A program made the position numbers and the translations under genes. DNA of 64,000 nt from Rhodamnia argentea (lineage: Eukaryota > Streptophyta > Magnoliopsida > Myrtales > Myrtaceae), in assembly GCF_020921035.1 (NCBI RefSeq), contig NC_063151.1, forward strand, positions 6,200,001 to 6,264,000. The letters are read 5' to 3'. Each line of letters begins with the position of its first letter. The stretch's first letter is position 1. The notes beneath the pieces were generated by a model. It saw only the letters and a program-made list of their open reading frames with translations, was not told where the DNA came from and did not search any database. Positions 1 through 11,307 of this stretch are shown in pieces.

Positions 1-266
1 GTGAACGCTCGAGATCTCGGTTTTGATGATCCACACTTCCAATCCAATAAGATTAGGGAGTCTCTAACGTGAAACAAGAAATGGATTCTCCCAAAAAGGC
101 GCAATAAGTTCTCCAAAAGTTCAATGTCGGTTCCCATTATGACCCACCAGTTCTTCAAACCACTTTTCGAGCATTGCTCGAGCACCTGCAAAAAACAAAC
201 CCAAAGTACTTATGTTACGGTTAAAAAAAACAAGAACTGTAGGTTCAGAGGGGTGAAGGGAAGTGT
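1..266. other. Window edge, no confident gene
   Basis: Nothing recognisable. On the minus strand one frame is open from 185 to the window edge and follows an acceptor-like 'tttttgcag' at 186-194, so this could be an internal exon of a gene lying to the left. At about 61 codons an open frame is not rare by chance, and I recognise no family in it. Confidence 0.2.
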
Positions 267-276
267 CCAAAATATC

Positions 277-890
277 GGGATATGTGTTAAAAAAAGTCAT
301 AAATCTAATGCATTATTACCAATTCAGTCCTAAATTTTTTATTGATGCCAATTCAGTCCTAAACCTTCATTTTGCATTGGTGTCAATTCAATCCTAAATC
401 TTTTGTATATGTGCCAATTAAGTCTTAAACATTTTGTATTTCTGTTAATTGAGTCAATCGGCCAATTTTGGTTGGAAATTGGCTGACGTGGACGTCGGTT
501 GTCCTATGTGGCACGGCTGGCATCGACATGAATTTTTTTTTTACTTTTTAATAATTTTTTAATGATTGAGAAAAGAAAAATAAAAAGAAAAAAAAACCAA
601 AATATTGATTAAAAATATTTTAAAATATAAAAAAAAATATATTCACGTTAGCGCTAGTCATGCCACGTATGACAACCGACGTCCATGTTAGCGAATTTCG
701 GGCCAAAATTAGCCGGATTGACTTAATTAATAAAAATGCAAAAGGTTTAGCATTGATTGACACCAATAAAAGGTTTAGAACTGAATTGGCATCAATGTAA
801 AATGTTTAGGACTAAATTGTCATCAAGAAAATGTTTAGAACTAAATTGGCACAAATGCAATAGGTTTAGGACGTTTTTAACACTTTTCCC
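277..890. mobile_element. Mutator-like MITE with 10-bp target-site duplication
   Basis: A long inverted-repeat element. The left end GGGATATGTGTTAAAAA pairs with the reverse complement of the right end, GGGAAAAGTGTTAAAAA. The identical 10-mer CCAAAATATC flanks it at 267-276 and 891-900. Each arm carries several copies of a subrepeat of the type 'caattcagtcctaaa', then a conserved stretch around 475-520 mirrored at about 650-700, with an AT-rich loop between. There is no transposase ORF. A 9-10 bp duplication with long inverted repeats is the signature of non-autonomous Mutator-like elements. A sister copy lies at 48845-49515. Confidence 0.8.
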
Positions 891-900
891 CCAAAATATC

Positions 901-3900
901 CATTCAATTCATTCATGTATTATATATAAACAAACAACGAACTCGAAGTACTCATGTTACAATAAAAAACCGGACAAACACTCGTTTATGAATATGGTCG
1001 AAGGACACATCATTTATGTAGACAGGATTTACAAGTGATACGTAATATTTTAATTGGTCGTATGACTATTCAACCGGGTCACTCTAATGGTAATGCAGAT
1101 TACTTCACTTGAATCAAATGATAAGCAAATTTTGTTGAAAAACTAATGACTATTAGATCATTTGAGGCAATCTTTTCAAGAACGATTCTGCTTCTTTGTT
1201 TTCGAAAAAAGTGTTTTTTTTTTTTCCTTCTTAACCGGGTAGTTTTTGAAAGAAATGGTAAGTACCAAGAAGCTGTTGGTCCGGTAACAGGTCACGCTTT
1301 TGTGAAATTACTAAGTCATTCTTGACAGTTTACACATATATTTTGAATACGAATATTTTTGCTTGACTAAATTGTTAAGTAGGTGGATCGGAGTGGAGAT
1401 TATCAATTTATGGAGCCGGGCTCAAATTTTTTAACCATCTTGAAATGGACCGATCAAAAGGGCTTTCTTGAAAAGCCCTCTCTCTTTCTTCTTTACAATA
1501 TCTTCATGTTCCAAATCTCAGATGAAGTCTTAATCTCCCTATTCAGATCCCGCTTTTCTTTTTGGCCAGAAATTATTCAGGTCCTGCGTGAAAACTAGAC
1601 TTTTGTGACCTCTCCTAATATTACTTCTCCGACATTAGCTTTGAGGCGCTGCGAATATCTTTCACACGTACTCAAGTTCCGTTTTTTTACGGTCCCTCGA
1701 GTGATCGGTCCTCCGGTGCATCCAAGTTAATGGATATTAGTCATTGCCCGATTCATCATTGGCACATAGTCTACTTAAAAAAGGACAACCTACTTGCGGT
1801 CTTGATAATGCTGCTGTTTTTGCTTCCCTAATCCCACTTGCTTAATTAAAACGAACATGCTCAGCATTGTTCCTCAGAGATCCTCGTGGGATTGTTAATG
1901 ATTTGGCATTATTTAATTCGATGCATAGCATGTTTTTATATGTCCTAATCCATCTTCGACCTTCCTTTAGTTCCCGCCCAAACAGCCTGTTTGAGAATAT
2001 ATCCACGAGGCCTGTCTGCATTGATTGACCTCAATTTGGAAAAACTCTTATGGGGTTTGATCTTTGCACCAGTAAGGAGAGCTTTTTATCCAAATGGTGA
2101 AGCTGTACACCAACATAAAGCAAATCAAGACAAGCTTACAGCAGGTAGAGGCAAAGGAGCTACGGAAAAAGCACCTCGTGCAGAATACTTAAATCTATCT
2201 CACCCGAAAGAGGAAACGTAGGGGCAAGAACATAAACATCGGATTCAAGTTTATATTAGTTGGAACAACGTGCGTGTATCATGGCATGCTGACCATGCAT
2301 ACGTGTATAGGAGAGTATAAAACTTGCACGAGCTTGGACTTAAATACTTCGTGTACACGATGAGGTGCACATGAACGAAGGTTTGGGCTGTTGTAAGGCC
2401 TATTTATTTAAGGAAAAATGTGTTAAAAATTCAAGAAAGTGGTTCATTGTTTGAGAAACTGATGTATGATGAGGATCATGAGTTGCATTTCCTGTTTTGG
2501 TTCAATGGATTCTCTCTCTCTTCTTCTTTTCAATTTGATAGAGATGATGGTGGATTCTCGTGGCCATTTTCTTGTGATTCTCAAGAGATCTTTCTCTTTC
2601 CTTGTCTTCTTGTATTGGTTAGTTTATGCACGAACTTGCTCAGATGGGTTTTAAATTCAATTACAAGGTCAACCCAAAAGCTACACCCCTTTGACAAGGG
2701 ATTCACATTGAGATGTTCATTAGGAGGAAAGTCTAAAATTTCTGGCCCTTGTACCCAGTGTAGTAGAAAGGAAAAACTGTATCCTAAATGGTGAGATTAT
2801 CGCTGCTTCAGTACATCATCAATACTCAACATCAAACTTTCAATCGCTAGTAACAAAAAGGCAAATGGGAAAAATTTAGAAGGCACGTAATGAGGATTAC
2901 AAATTTGATCGGTGAAATGAAGATCGATAGATACAATAGGATAATTCATGCGAGGATGAGTTGAACGCCTCAGTTGAATAATTGCGCCATTCATCTAACA
3001 AACATGCCAAAACTATTCTTGCTTTTGATACCGGAGTGATTGCCTTCCAAAGGGAGATTTCTAGTCACCACCAAAAGAAACCCTAATGGTCGCATATTGC
3101 TTACCGGATCTCGACGAGATTACTAGTACAGAAACAAACAATAGCTAGCCTTTTTAGCCAACAAATAGTACCTTGTTCATGTGCTTCTTTGATCAACGAG
3201 TACCCAAATTTCACGTGCGAGTAGGGTCAAAACCCTCTTTTCTTTTAGTGGGTAACATCTCCATCTCCATCTCCATCCGACCACCACCCCCCCACACCCC
3301 CCCCCCCCAAAAAAAAAAAAAACCTAGATTTCCATCTCCAGACTTCAACAACGCGTGATGAACTGGAAAGCAAAATCAAGATTAACAACATTAGAAAAGC
3401 TTGGCATGTTTGACTAGAAAAGAGCTCGTAAATCAAGGTCATGGCCGTCCCTCTGGCCTCCTCGATAATGAGTCTTTCATTTTCTAACTTAGCCTCTAAA
3501 GTCACTTAGGTCACCAGCAAAATTCCAGCTGGCACGCCTATCTACTTTCTTGGGATAACATCAAGTAGCAACCAATCTCCTTCATCAACCTAAATTGTTT
3601 AACCATGTAACATAATCTAATCCTCCAACATGTCACCGGATTCCACGTCATCCTTTGAGTCCAACAAGGACTTGTTATATGAGTTGTATCTTACATAATC
3701 TTTTATCAAACATATTGAAAGGGAAAAGAAATAAGATTGTTGTATGGTCTGATTGTCCAAATGGAAGCAAACCACACACACGGACGCTCGTAAAGATTGG
3801 TGAAGAGTTTTCTTTTTCATGATGGGAGTTAGGGCTTTAGAGCTTAGGAGCAAGGAGAGAGTAGAGTAGGCAATTCTTTTTGTTGCAAATGGCAATTCCG

Positions 3901-4900
3901 CAATGTGGACTTTTGACTTTCTCTTATTTTGGCCCATTTGTTCTGGTGTTGACCCCTAAAGCATTATCTCTAGAGCACCTAGATTCTCTTTCTGTCATGA
4001 AGTTGCTAATTATGTCTCTCGACAGATGACCCCGCAAAGGATAGTCCACATTTAGAGTGCTTCCCTACCTCTATGCTTCCTAGGCAAAAAAAGCAAACAA
4101 ACAAACAAAGATGGAAAGGGAAAATGATCTGTTTTTCTTTTTTTTTTAATCTCAAATGATGGGCAAACAGTCAGGTGCTTATTCAAGTTAATTAGTCAGT
4201 CCATTCAAGTACCAAACAAGAATCCGTCGCTATCATATTCGGTAAACTCATCTAGCAAACGATCATTAGTGTCTCCGACCTTGCTCTTTTTCCTAATCCT
4301 TCTCGTTGTATTCCTTACACGTTATGGGAGAGTTCTAGTAGGGCACTCGTACATGTCCTTTAGGAACCAATCCCCGTTGTAATCTCGTGCATTGCATTGT
4401 ACTAAGTAACTTTGATACTCATCCCTAACATTCAAAACTTCGGAAAAAAAAAGGAAATGTCCAATCAACATCGGAGAAACACCCGTTTGGTTCTAATGGG
4501 GGCAAAGGTTGCCTCACGCTTTCTTGAGAGCTGAACCTCATTAAATGGTGGAATTCAAAGAGCAACGGGGAGAAGCAGTTGAGAGAAGAGTGGGGAGAAG
4601 AGGCGAGGGACACGATGGAGTGGTTCAATGGAAATGGTCCCCAAACAAATTTTGCAGCTGAAACGTGTAAATTGGGGGAGGTGGGGTTGTCACCTTTCTC
4701 ACTTGGCAGAACTGGGCTGGATAGCATGTGGGAACAGTAATGGAGTTAGATGTGTCTTCGTACCTTGTTTTGGCATCGGTCTTCTTGGGCTCGACTCGCG
4801 TAAAAGCCCGATTCGACTCTTACCCCGACTCGTCACCTTATTTGAGAAAAAAAAAATTGTTTTCGAGAAATTGTTTTTCGATTTTTCCGGCGTCTAGACA
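901..4900. other. Intergenic, no gene recognised
   Basis: Four kilobases of AT-rich sequence with frequent stops. The longest open frames (for example 2420-2794 plus and 3617-3937 minus) show no recognisable domain, and the first begins at a non-ATG codon. A C-run followed by an A-run at about 3286-3323 is low complexity. The right edge runs into the promoter of the WD40 gene. Confidence 0.5.
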
Positions 4901-4910
4901 AAAACATAAA

Positions 4911-5013
4911 ATCAGTTTTAGCAGAAGTTCCCCCAGCAGACTTCATGTCCGTGCTCAAAACATAAAATCAAAAGGAAAATAGGGGAAACGACACTCAAAT
5001 CTCCAATCCCCAC

Positions 5014-5051
<38 letters not shown>

Positions 5052-5134
5052 CACACTTCAACAAAAAAAACCGAAAAAACATTGCCAAACCCAACAACAT
5101 CAGTTTTAGCAGAAGTTCCCCCCCAGCAGGCTTC
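4911..5134. repeat. Duplicated 34-36 bp block in the WD40 gene leader
   Basis: A block beginning 'atcagttttagcagaagttc' occurs at 4911-4944 and again at 5099-5134, differing by two extra C's and one substitution. A shorter shared piece ('aacataaaatca') sits at about 4903-4914 and 4959-4970. The CT microsatellite lies between the copies. This looks like a local duplication in the promoter or 5' leader of the downstream gene. Confidence 0.75.
5019..5044. repeat. (CT)13 microsatellite
   Basis: A pure CT run in the presumed 5' leader of the WD40 gene. CT tracts are common near plant transcription starts and may act as Y-patch core-promoter elements. I cannot place the transcription start from sequence. 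Confidence 0.9.
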
Positions 5135-5345
5135 GTTCCCTCCAACGCACTCATCTCTGTTCCCCCCATCAATCATCATCTGGATCTGCATTCCCGGTAT
5201 TCTTTACTCAATTTCGTCCGATCTCATCTCTTGCTCTCTCCAAACACGCTCTGCAGCCGCCTTGCCCACTTGAAGAAGGAATAAAAAAAAAAAAAAAGAG
5301 ATTCTTTTACGTCTGAATTCTTTTGATCCTTATAGCTACTGCCCA

Positions 5346-5426
5346 ATGGATCCCTCGGGCAACATGGCGTTCCCGTTTTCAATTTCGTGTCTTTTTGCGG
5401 CGAAACGAGACTGGCGATGGGAGTGA
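5346..5426 (+). other. Upstream ORF overlapping the WD40 start codon
   Basis: An ATG at 5346 opens a 26-codon frame ending with TGA at 5424-5426. It therefore overlaps the main ATG (5417-5419) by ten bases in a different frame. If the transcript starts upstream of 5346, ribosomes using this ATG would end downstream of the main start. That would reduce main-ORF translation unless leaky scanning occurs. Confidence 0.6.
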
Positions 5427-8400
5427 GAAACGTTGAGCGGTACGAAACGATGACGAGAACGGCCGACACGAGAGAGGACGAGGACGAGGAAGAGCATTTC
5501 TTCGAGTCCCTCGATCGAATCACCTCCTCGTCTTCTTGCTCTTGCTCCAACTCCGATGACGAACCGGAAGACCCGAATCCTGATTCCAATTTTGCATCTT
5601 TGAAGTCGTTGCGTGTACCCAAATTCCCAAAGACTGTGGCCAAGTACGACGTTTGGATCTCCGAACCGTCCTCGGTGCGCGAGCGTCGGTCGCGGCTTCT
5701 TCAGGAAATGGGTCTCGGCGCTGACCCGTCTCTTTCGCGGGCAGGAAACGATAAAGGCGCTGGTCAAGTGGACTTTGCGAGGTCAGTGTCATCGCATTGC
5801 TTGAGGGCTCAAGAGAACGGTGGCAATTCCGTGTTCTGTCGGTCCAAGTCAGAGGCTTCCTCGGACCGCAACGCTGCGTCGGGTGACCATTGTAATGTAA
5901 ATCCTACGCACCATCGTGTTGGTTCTGATTCTTTTGTCGCTGTCGATAATGTTAGTCCGTTTGTAAATATTGATCATGATGTTGTCCAACCACGCCCCGG
6001 CAAGGGAACTGGATCTCCAGTTGCCAGCGCCATTTCGCCCAACAAGCCGCCAATAGCAAAATATTGTAGGAAGATGGATGAGCTAAAGTGCGATTCTGTG
6101 AGCTCTGCTGTTGGGTTGACTGGTAACTCAATGATTGCTTTCAGGGGTGGTGTTGTGGCGTGTAATAGTAATGCTGATGATGGAATTGTTTGCACAATCA
6201 AGAATCTTGACAATGGGAAAGAATTCGTAGTGAATGAATTTAGAGAAGACGGCTCGTGGAATAAGCTAAAGGAAGTCGGGACTGGGCGGCAATTGACCCT
6301 AGAGGAGTTTGAAATGACCGTCGGGCATTCCCCAATTGTTCAAGAACTGATGAGGAGACAGAATGTGGAAGAGGGCCACAAAGATTTCTCCGATTTGAGC
6401 TTGAATCGGGGTAATGGTGTTGGGTCAAAGTTGAAGACGAAAGGTAGTTGGCTTAAAAGTATAAGGACAGTGGCAAGCACGGTGGTAGGGGGTCACAGAG
6501 AGAGGCGAAGTAGTGATGAGAAGGATACTGCGTCGGAGAAAGGTGGACGGAGGTCCAGCTCAGCAACAGATGATAGCCAGGATGCCTCATTTCATGGGCC
6601 GGAGAGGGTTAGGGTCAGGCAGTATGGAAAATCTTGTAAAGAACTCACGGCACTTTACAAGAGCCAGGAGATACACGCTCATAACGGGTCGATTTGGAGT
6701 ATCAAATTCAGTTTGGATGGGAGGTATCTTGCAAGTGCTGGTGAGGACCGCGTAATTCATATTTGGAGAGTATCAGAGTCTGAGAGGAAGGGGGAGTTGG
6801 TGGAAAAACCAGAAGAGGGCAATTTTAGTCTTTTATTTACCGCTACTGGTTCGCCAGAGCGAACCACGCTGTCTCCTACTGTGGATAATTACCTGGAAAG
6901 GAAGAGAAGGGGGAGATCATCAGTAAGCCGGAAATCAGTAAACGTGGACCATATGCTGGTTCCGGAGACTATGTTTTCACTCACGGAAAAACCTATTTGT
7001 TCATTTCGAGGACATTTGGATGACGTGCTTGACCTGTCGTGGTCGAAGTCCCAGGTCTGTCACTGATCCGTTTTTTATGCTGGGTATGTTCTGTAGTAGT
7101 CATCTTCTGAGATGTGATATCTATAATTTGAATTCTGAATGCTTGCTCCTTGTCATTAATGTACTAACAGACCAGTATTAGGAATAAACAGTTATAGCCA
7201 AACCTTTTGCTGCACGAACTGGCAACTTAGATGCTTGAGGACTATACCATCAACAGGTTCTGACTGTTGCACATAACGTCATCCGACACTATGATGCACA
7301 GCGCCTTATATTTCTTTTAAACAAAAGTTTATGCCGAGAATAAGTTTGCATGTTTTCTCATGAAGATCTGGTTTCTCCTCAGCACTTGCTCTCTTCATCA
7401 ATGGATAAGACAGTGCGGTTGTGGCACTTATGTAGCAAGTCTTGCTTGAAAGTCTTTTCGCATAGTGACTACGGTGAGTGCAGTTAAAGTGCTAGTTTCA
7501 TTGCTTTAATTTCTTGTGTCGTTTGTTTAACTATCGCTGATCTTCTAATCTATTGCCTTCAGGATAGACTAGATCATTGATGTACTGCAAGGTGGACTTC
7601 TGAGTATTGTCACATGATCTTATTGTTCATATGTTTGTTTGATAGGCGATTCCCTCTTTCATTGGAAAAGACGATTCACATCCCACATAGCCCCATTTTG
7701 CTTGCACATAATCTCAAATGTAGTTTGTTTGCGATAAGCATGGCACTCTGATTCTTATGTACGTGATTTTTGACTTAGTATTAGGGGCAGGACTAGTTCA
7801 CAAGACCTGTAAACGTTTCTTATTTTCCTAATTTCCTCTGCAAAGTTGTCAGATTTAGCTCATCATGTGTATCTTAACATTACGAATTTCCTGCAGTAAC
7901 CTGCATCCAGTTTAATCCTGTTGATGATAGATACTTCATTAGTGGATCCCTAGATGCTAAGGTTCGGATATGGAGCATTCCGGATCACCAAGTCGTTGAT
8001 TGGAATGATCTTCATGAGATGGTTACTGCGGCTTGCTACACACCAGATGGTCAGGTTAGCTTAAGAACCTCTCCAGTCAGGATTGCAGCAGCATGGGTGT
8101 GCCTAGTCAATGTAAATTGCACATTGCCTTCCCACAACTAAAGCTAGTTCTACCGTCTTTTGTAGGGTGCATTAGTTGGTTCATACAAAGGAAGCTGCCA
8201 TTTGTATGATATTTCTGGTACGAGTTGAATTCTTCCTGTCTTCCTTGCAGGTAGCTGCTTGTTCACATACCCCTAATGGAATGGGTAGAGCTGTTTTAGC
8301 AATTAGTTTGCATATCCATAGGTTTTACTGATTACAATGTGTATTTTCGTTTTAGATAACAAACTGCAACAAAGGAGTCATATCAATCTGCAGAATAAGA

Positions 8401-9537
8401 AGAAGAAGTCTCAATACAAGAAAATCACTGGTTTTCAGGTAAATGAGTGGCTGTATGATCAAGATATCTCTGCGATTGCCATATTAACGTGGCTGCTTCT
8501 AATATTGACAGTTTGCTCTGGGAAGTTCGTCTGAAGTGCTTATCACATCTGCAGATTCACGAATACGGGTGGTAGATGGAGTTGATTTGGTTCATAAGTT
8601 CAAGGGTAGGCATATTACGTTGTTCATTGTACCTTAATTACCTACACTGAGCCAAATATTTGGTATTTCATGGTGATCACATCTATTCAGTAATGTTACC
8701 AATTGTTTATTTTTCTGGTTCCCAACTAAACCAACTTAAACCCAGAGCTCTGGATGTTTGATGGGATATAAGTCCTGAGCAGATAATCATGTTCTCTGAT
8801 CATATCTATCTTGGTCTGATTGACCTCATATGCTTTCCAGACATGGTCTCCTTGACGTAAAATTGCTGGGTTTGATGCTCATTGGTCTGTTTCATTCTCT
8901 CCATCGGCCTATTAATCTGTGTGTTGGTCCTGTGACAGGATTTCGAAATACCAACAGCCAAATTTCAGCCTTGCTCACAGCTAATGATAAATACATCGTC
9001 TCGGCCAGTGAGGATTCTTATGTGTACGTGTGGAAACATGAAGCTGACTCGAGACCCAGCAAAAGCAAAGGTATCACTGTCACGCGGTCATACGAGCACT
9101 TCCATTGTCAAGATGTGTCAGTGGCTATACCTTGGCCCGGCATGGGTGATGCATGGGGATTGAGTCACACTTGGTCACTTGAACAAGATATGCCTTTAAC
9201 TAACACTGCCATGGCATCAACCGTCAATCATCCTCCTACACCTGTTGAGGAGATACGTTGTAACGAGGCCTCAAATTCGGCATCTGGATGCAGCAACAGC
9301 GCACTCCATGGAACTCTATCAAGTGCAACCAACAATTACTTCCTCCATCGGCTGTCAGGCTCTTGTTCAGGGGAAAGACTTACCTTAGGCGCTGGGAGCC
9401 ACAGCCCTCGTGTCAGAGTGGATTTCTCCAATGGGATGAATGAAAGCATGTCAGCATGGGGCCTCGTGATTGTGACTGCTAGCCTTAGGGGTGAACTCAG
9501 GACATTTCAGAACTTCGGGTTCCCGCTCGGTATTTAA
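5417..9537 (+). CDS. WD40-repeat protein (plant WDR44-like), 7 exons
   Basis: Exons 5417-7054, 7383-7473, 7897-8054, 8166-8217, 8356-8438, 8512-8605 and 8939-9537 join in frame to about 904 residues, all with GT-AG introns. The start is ATG 5417; the open frame reaches further upstream but only from a GTG. The N-terminus is acidic and serine-rich (EDEDEEEH, poly-Ser). A conserved plant block around residues 255-310 ([17 protein letters not shown]) precedes the propeller. Clear WD40 repeats begin near residue 412 ([13 protein letters not shown]...IHIW) and continue with [23 protein letters not shown] and SYVYVW. A basic linker (RKRRGRSS) sits between the first two repeats. WD40 propellers are protein-interaction scaffolds. 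The cellular role of this plant subfamily is largely unknown to me, and the WDR44 resemblance is family-level only. Confidence 0.93.
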
Positions 9538-11017
9538 GGTATGAAAGGAATAAGAGAATGAGGAATTGAGAATGGTCTGGGAAAAATAGATTTGATTAAT
9601 TGCTGATGCATTTTGTTTTACCCTTAGCTGTTAGTGTGAATAGGGGGATAGAGGGTGGGATTTGTAATTTTTTTGGCGATGTTATGTTTTCCCCTTGTGC
9701 TCATGCTCATCAGATATAGAATGTGAACTGCTAATATTCTGATTGGGCATTGAGAAATGAAATGTAGATTTGATCAGAAGTGTGGAAGAAAAGAAAAGCA
9801 AAAAATAAAAATAAAAGATACACAGGAAAATAGAAACTACTGAGTTTCTGCATTCAAGAAATGTAGAGTCAGGAGCATCGAAGACGCATATTGGATTTGT
9901 CAATGAAAATTTCTTTTTGTTGCACTTTGCCCAGATCTTGTGCAGAATTCAACTTTGAATAGTTGATCTATTCTTTTGTTTATGTAACATGATGCTTGGT
10001 CCTTGCCGATCTTCAGGTAGAGGTAGATTTTGAATGATTGAGTGCTGGATGTAATGATTGAGCAGATGTCATGGTTGCCGGTACTGGATCTTCTCCCTAT
10101 CGAACATTGGTGAGTTTTTGAGCAAAGTTCTCGAGGAAAATGGAAATGAAAAGGCGTGTGCGTGCGCTCTGTTTCCGATTGTCTTTTCATATGCATTCTG
10201 CAATATGAAAGAGCTGTGACATCACGTATTGCTTTTCTTCGTTTACCATGCTGCAGCAACGTTTCGCATGATACAGTAGGAGCTGAAACTACAATAATAT
10301 GAAGTGATGCAGTTTGATGCAAGGTTGATAGCTAAAAGGAGTAAAATTTCTGAATGTCCTTTTCCTTTCAGATGGGCATCCAATTCATTTGCGGTTGAGT
10401 TCCAATTCAAATTCTTTGTTGGGGTACTAAGGTCTATTATTTTGGCCTTTCGAATTCAAATTCTTTCCTGTGGTAGTGATACCATGTGTCCGCATGGCCA
10501 TCTAGCAGGAATTCCTAGAAGGGTATCTGCCCAGAAAACCATCTGCTTGAAATTTCATCAGCTCTTCGTCGATTGTCTTCGGAAGCAATGCCTGAATCGT
10601 AAATAAAAGGCAAACAGATTATGTTTGCTAAAAAGGATTTACCGCTTGTACGTTACTCTAAAGAGCGATAAGAAAATTCTATGATCTATCGAGAGATCGA
10701 CCCGTTATGGTAACTGATCATATTTGAGTGCTTTTTATCGGGATTTCCACATCAAATTATGAAATACAGAAACGCTTGAAAAGTTTCAAGTAACGGCTGA
10801 AATCTACCGCAGACGTCTAATCCACTGGCAGGATAGCCGCGTCTGCACCTCCATTCCCCATCCCTTTCAAAAACTTCATCGCTGAGCCCACGACTTTGCA
10901 GAGTGGGATAAATTTAGGTGAACTGACCAAAATATCCCTTTCTTGGGCCCACTAAAATCCTCCAAAAGGGGCACAAGAAGAGAAATATATCAGAGGAAAT
11001 CCAAACCTCAATTTCTA
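9538..11017. other. WD40 3' UTR and intergenic spacer
   Basis: The first few hundred bases are the likely 3' UTR. The rest separates the WD40 gene from POR. Open frames on both strands (for example 9900-10322 minus) lack recognisable domains. No transposon structure was seen. Confidence 0.5.
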
Positions 11018-11160
11018 ATTGGCTGCTATGATCTGACGTGGCGCTTATCTCCAAAATGTATTTATCTTATCTACTCTCGCCCTCCCCACCCCATGCAATG
11101 ACAGAAAGACCCCACTCTTTTTCCTTTTCATGTGTCTGATCCCGTGAACTCTATATGTAT
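11018..11160 (+). promoter_or_regulatory. Light-responsive POR promoter motifs
   Basis: Within 290 bp upstream of the POR ATG there is an ATTGG (inverted CCAAT) at 11018-11022 and an ACGT-core G-box-like TGACGTGG at 11034-11041. A CTTATC (GATAAG I-box, reverse) follows three bases later at 11044-11049, with a second CTTATC at 11066-11071. A TATA-like 'tatatgtat' lies at 11152-11160. Close pairing of an ACGT element with I-boxes is the known arrangement in light-regulated photosynthetic promoters (bZIP/HY5, PIF and GATA-type binding). Function here is inferred. Confidence 0.6.
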
Positions 11161-11307
11161 AGAGCCCTTCACTAATATCTCTCCCAGTGCTCCCTTCTTC
11201 TTGTGCTCTGTTCGCTCTGTTTTTTGTACTACTGGTTCACAAGAGAGGATCTTTTCGCATATCCATTTCGGATAAATATTGAAACTTTTTCAATTTGCAA
11301 GTACCAA

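Noticed and set aside
2420..2794. 124-codon plus-strand open frame
   Set aside because: It begins at GTG, has no recognisable domain, no flanking exons that continue it, and composition like the surrounding intergenic DNA.
5224..5792. Minus-strand open frames of 90-143 codons antisense to WD40 exon 1
   Set aside because: Shadows of the acidic and Ser-rich coding sequence on the opposite strand; no start context or domain.
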